Origin: an uncultured Succinivibrio sp. | GTDB lineage: Bacteria; Pseudomonadota; Gammaproteobacteria; Enterobacterales; Succinivibrionaceae | Assembly: GCA_900770725.1 (NCBI GenBank) | Contig: CAAGLL010000092.1 | Coordinates: 1 to 10,141 of the forward strand | Length of the DNA: 10,141 nt | Direction: 5' to 3' | Part shown: positions 8,782 to 10,141 of the stretch, piece by piece | Layout: every line of letters starts with the position of its first letter | Position numbering within the stretch: the stretch's first letter is position 1 | Translations under genes and position numbers: made by a program | Notes under the pieces: generated by a model | The model's database searches: none | Told to the model about the DNA's origin: nothing | Seen by the model: only the letters and a program-made list of their open reading frames with translations

Positions 8782-9267
8782 TCAGGACCTGCCTTGATCC
8801 TTCGGATCGCCGCCTGGGCCTTCTTCATCGCCGTCCTTGCGCTCCTCGTGCACCTCGGTGTACTCGGCGTCGATGATCCTCCCGCCGCTGCGGGGATCCT
8901 GGGCGCTGCCCTGGCCGTAGAACCAGAACGACTTGCCCGAGTTGAGGCCGTCGGTGATCCTGCGCTCGAGGAAATGCTGGACCTGCGGGATGAGCAGCAG
9001 CACGCCGATGGCGTCGGAGACGAATCCCGGGATGAGCATGAAGAACCCGGCCAGCGGGATCCACAGGAGGTGCAGCGAGGGCCTGGGGTTGTTCTGCATC
9101 TCCACGAGCGCGGCGCGGAAGCGCGCCTTTACGAGCGCGACGCCCAGGATCATGAAAGCGAAGAGCGCCGTGACGGTGTAGAGCGCGCCGATCCTCGAGC
9201 CTACCTCGATGATCACGATGATCTCGACCACGAACAGTATGAAAAGCGCCGGGATGATGTGACGCAT
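8782..9267 (-). CDS. fxsA: FxsA-family membrane protein
   Basis: Small inner-membrane protein. In E. coli, extra FxsA relieves the exclusion of phage T7 by the F plasmid; its normal role is unknown. From the ATG at 9267 it has 161 residues, close to the 158 of E. coli FxsA. The hydrophobic segments are at about 4-21, 25-46 and 65-96, with the family-type LIPGFVSDAIG and a charged tail ending in acidic and basic residues. The frame is open to an earlier ATG at 9327, but the 20 extra residues (rich in Gly, Pro and His) are unlike a FxsA start and have no ribosome site. The later start has only a G-rich stretch (GGGGGT) before it. It is upstream of the EamA gene and divergent from dsbD. Confidence 0.9.
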   Translation of the reverse strand: MRHIIPALFILFVVEIIVIIEVGSRIGALYTVTALFAFMILGVALVKARFRAALVEMQNNPRPSLHLLWIPLAGFFMLIPGFVSDAIGVLLLIPQVQHFLERRITDGLNSGKSFWFYGQGSAQDPRSGGRIIDAEYTEVHEERKDGDEEGPGGDPKDQGRS

Positions 9268-9322
9268 GACCAGACCCCCAGTGTGCAAAGGCCCGCGGGG
9301 GCTTGCGCCGCCGCCATGGGCT

Positions 9323-9370
9323 ATCATATGGGCTTGATGCCGCTAGCGCGGAAAGCCACCTGCCTATGAT
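9323..9370. promoter_or_regulatory. Divergent fxsA / dsbD intergenic region with paired -10-like boxes and a hairpin
   Basis: TATGAT, a good -10 hexamer, occurs on the plus strand at 9365-9370 towards dsbD and on the minus strand at 9323-9328 towards fxsA. Neither has a convincing -35 box at normal spacing. Between them is an imperfect inverted repeat: GGCTT (9331-9335) and CCGC (9340-9343), mirrored by GCGG (9348-9351) and AAGCC (9353-9357). The arrangement would suit a shared control site. Evidence is weak. Confidence 0.25.
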
Positions 9371-9391
9371 ACAGGGTTGAACGACGCCCAA

Positions 9392-10141
9392 ATGAGAAAA
9401 TTCCTGACGCAAATCCTTGCCCTGCTGGCGATCCCAGCACTGCTCTGCCTTGCAGCGCCAGCCTTGGCCGGCGATGAACTCGACCCGATGTTCGACCTGG
9501 GGCAGGACGCACCCTCAGCGCCTGCCGATTCACCCTTTTCAGGCACGCTCTCCTTTGACAGCGCGAAGAAGGAGCTGGTGCTGAGGGTCGAGGTGGCATC
9601 AGGCGCCTACGTCTACCTCGACAGCATCAAGGCTGAGGCCAATGGCGCCAGCATAAGCGCCTCCAACCTCCCGCAGGGCGAGGCCCACAAGGGGCCTGAC
9701 GGCAAGGAGCGCGCGATAGTCGCGCGCTCCTTTGAAGCCCGCTTCAAGGTCTCAGGCGCATCAGTGGGCGCCTCTGCCACCGCCTCGTTCCAAGGCTGCG
9801 ACAGCGCCGGGGTGTGCTACCCGCCCGTGGAACTGCAAAGCTCCATCCCTGCCTTCAAGTCCGGAGGAGGGCAAGCGCAGGATCCAGATGCAGCAGGAGA
9901 TCAGGACAGCGCGGCCACAGACGGCAGCGCCGGCACCGCCGCGCTCGAGGCCCAGCGTCAGGAGGAGTCCTCCGTGCTGCCAGGCTCCTTTGCCATCACG
10001 CTGCTCGTGATGCTGCTCACCGGCATGGGGCTTGCCCTCACCCCCTGCGTGCTCCCGCTTTTAGGCGTGTTCTCGGCGATGATCATGGGGGCAGGCCGCC
10101 GCAGCCTGCGTACCGCCGTATTGCTCAACGCAAGCTATCTA
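9392..10141 (+). CDS. dsbD: Thiol:disulfide interchange protein DsbD, 5' part (runs off the right edge)
   Basis: Carries electrons from cytoplasmic thioredoxin across the inner membrane to periplasmic thiol proteins such as DsbC. The 250 codons present are open to the edge. Residues 1-26 form a signal peptide with a likely cut after ALA. A periplasmic alpha domain follows, with the redox pair in FQGCDSAGVCYPP (compare CQGCADAGFCYPP in E. coli). A low-complexity linker rich in Ala, Gly, Gln and Asp comes next, then the first helix of the membrane domain with TPCVLPLLGVF, whose cysteine is one of the two membrane redox cysteines. The beta domain's remainder and the C-terminal thioredoxin-like domain lie beyond the window. 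No clear ribosome site precedes the ATG. It is divergent from fxsA. Confidence 0.95.
   Translation, partial: MRKFLTQILALLAIPALLCLAAPALAGDELDPMFDLGQDAPSAPADSPFSGTLSFDSAKKELVLRVEVASGAYVYLDSIKAEANGASISASNLPQGEAHKGPDGKERAIVARSFEARFKVSGASVGASATASFQGCDSAGVCYPPVELQSSIPAFKSGGGQAQDPDAAGDQDSAATDGSAGTAALEAQRQEESSVLPGSFAITLLVMLLTGMGLALTPCVLPLLGVFSAMIMGAGRRSLRTAVLLNASYL

Noticed and set aside
9268..9327. Longer fxsA start at 9327 (20 extra residues)
   Set aside because: The extra segment is unlike FxsA and lacks a ribosome site. The start at 9267 gives the family's usual length and N-terminus.
8512..9369. 285-codon plus-strand open frame opposite the EamA and fxsA genes
   Set aside because: Highly charged, rich in Glu, Arg and His, and spans two well-supported minus-strand genes and their gap. 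It is typical of an antisense shadow in GC-rich DNA.

Overview
The window looks like part of a GC-rich gammaproteobacterial chromosome. The evidence is a GroEL with the usual glycine-methionine tail, a groES-groEL operon behind a textbook heat-shock promoter, an FxsA-family gene, and the 5' part of dsbD. In Escherichia coli fxsA, groESL and dsbD also lie in one neighbourhood. A member of the Aeromonadales/Succinivibrionaceae is possible, but that is a guess made without any database search.

Layout from left to right. Positions 1-256 hold no convincing gene. They carry two families of short repeats (GTCTCA...CGTCG and GTGATC/GATCAC) that resemble the multiple terminal repeats of IS21-type insertion sequences. 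This stretch meets the 3' end of a large minus-strand gene (257-3013). That gene encodes a phospholipase D-like, superfamily II helicase and DUF3427 protein whose last part appears to be missing. Next come groL (3192-4832) and groS (4873-5163), both on the minus strand, with a terminator after groL and a sigma-32 promoter ahead of groS. A stretch of about 400 bases without a recognisable gene (5341-5739) carries operator-like palindromes and repeats. After it lies a plus-strand type II restriction-modification pair: a cytosine-5 DNA methyltransferase (5740-6867) and a PD-(D/E)XK restriction endonuclease (6895-7656). A minus-strand pair follows, an EamA drug/metabolite transporter and FxsA. Divergent from fxsA, dsbD begins at 9392 and runs off the right edge.

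How it fits together. The core genes (dsbD, fxsA, groES, groEL) appear to form a conserved backbone. DNA-defence genes have been inserted on both sides of groESL: restriction-modification upstream, and a nuclease/helicase-type protein downstream in the same direction as groEL. The methyltransferase should protect host sites from the endonuclease. The PLD-helicase-DUF3427 protein is of a type often found in defence islands, but here it has no visible partner and its C-terminus seems truncated at the repeat-bearing junction. The window contains no clearly new system. The most interesting features are defence genes on both sides of a heat-shock operon, the truncated helicase beside IS-like repeats, and unexplained operator-like sequences ahead of the methyltransferase.
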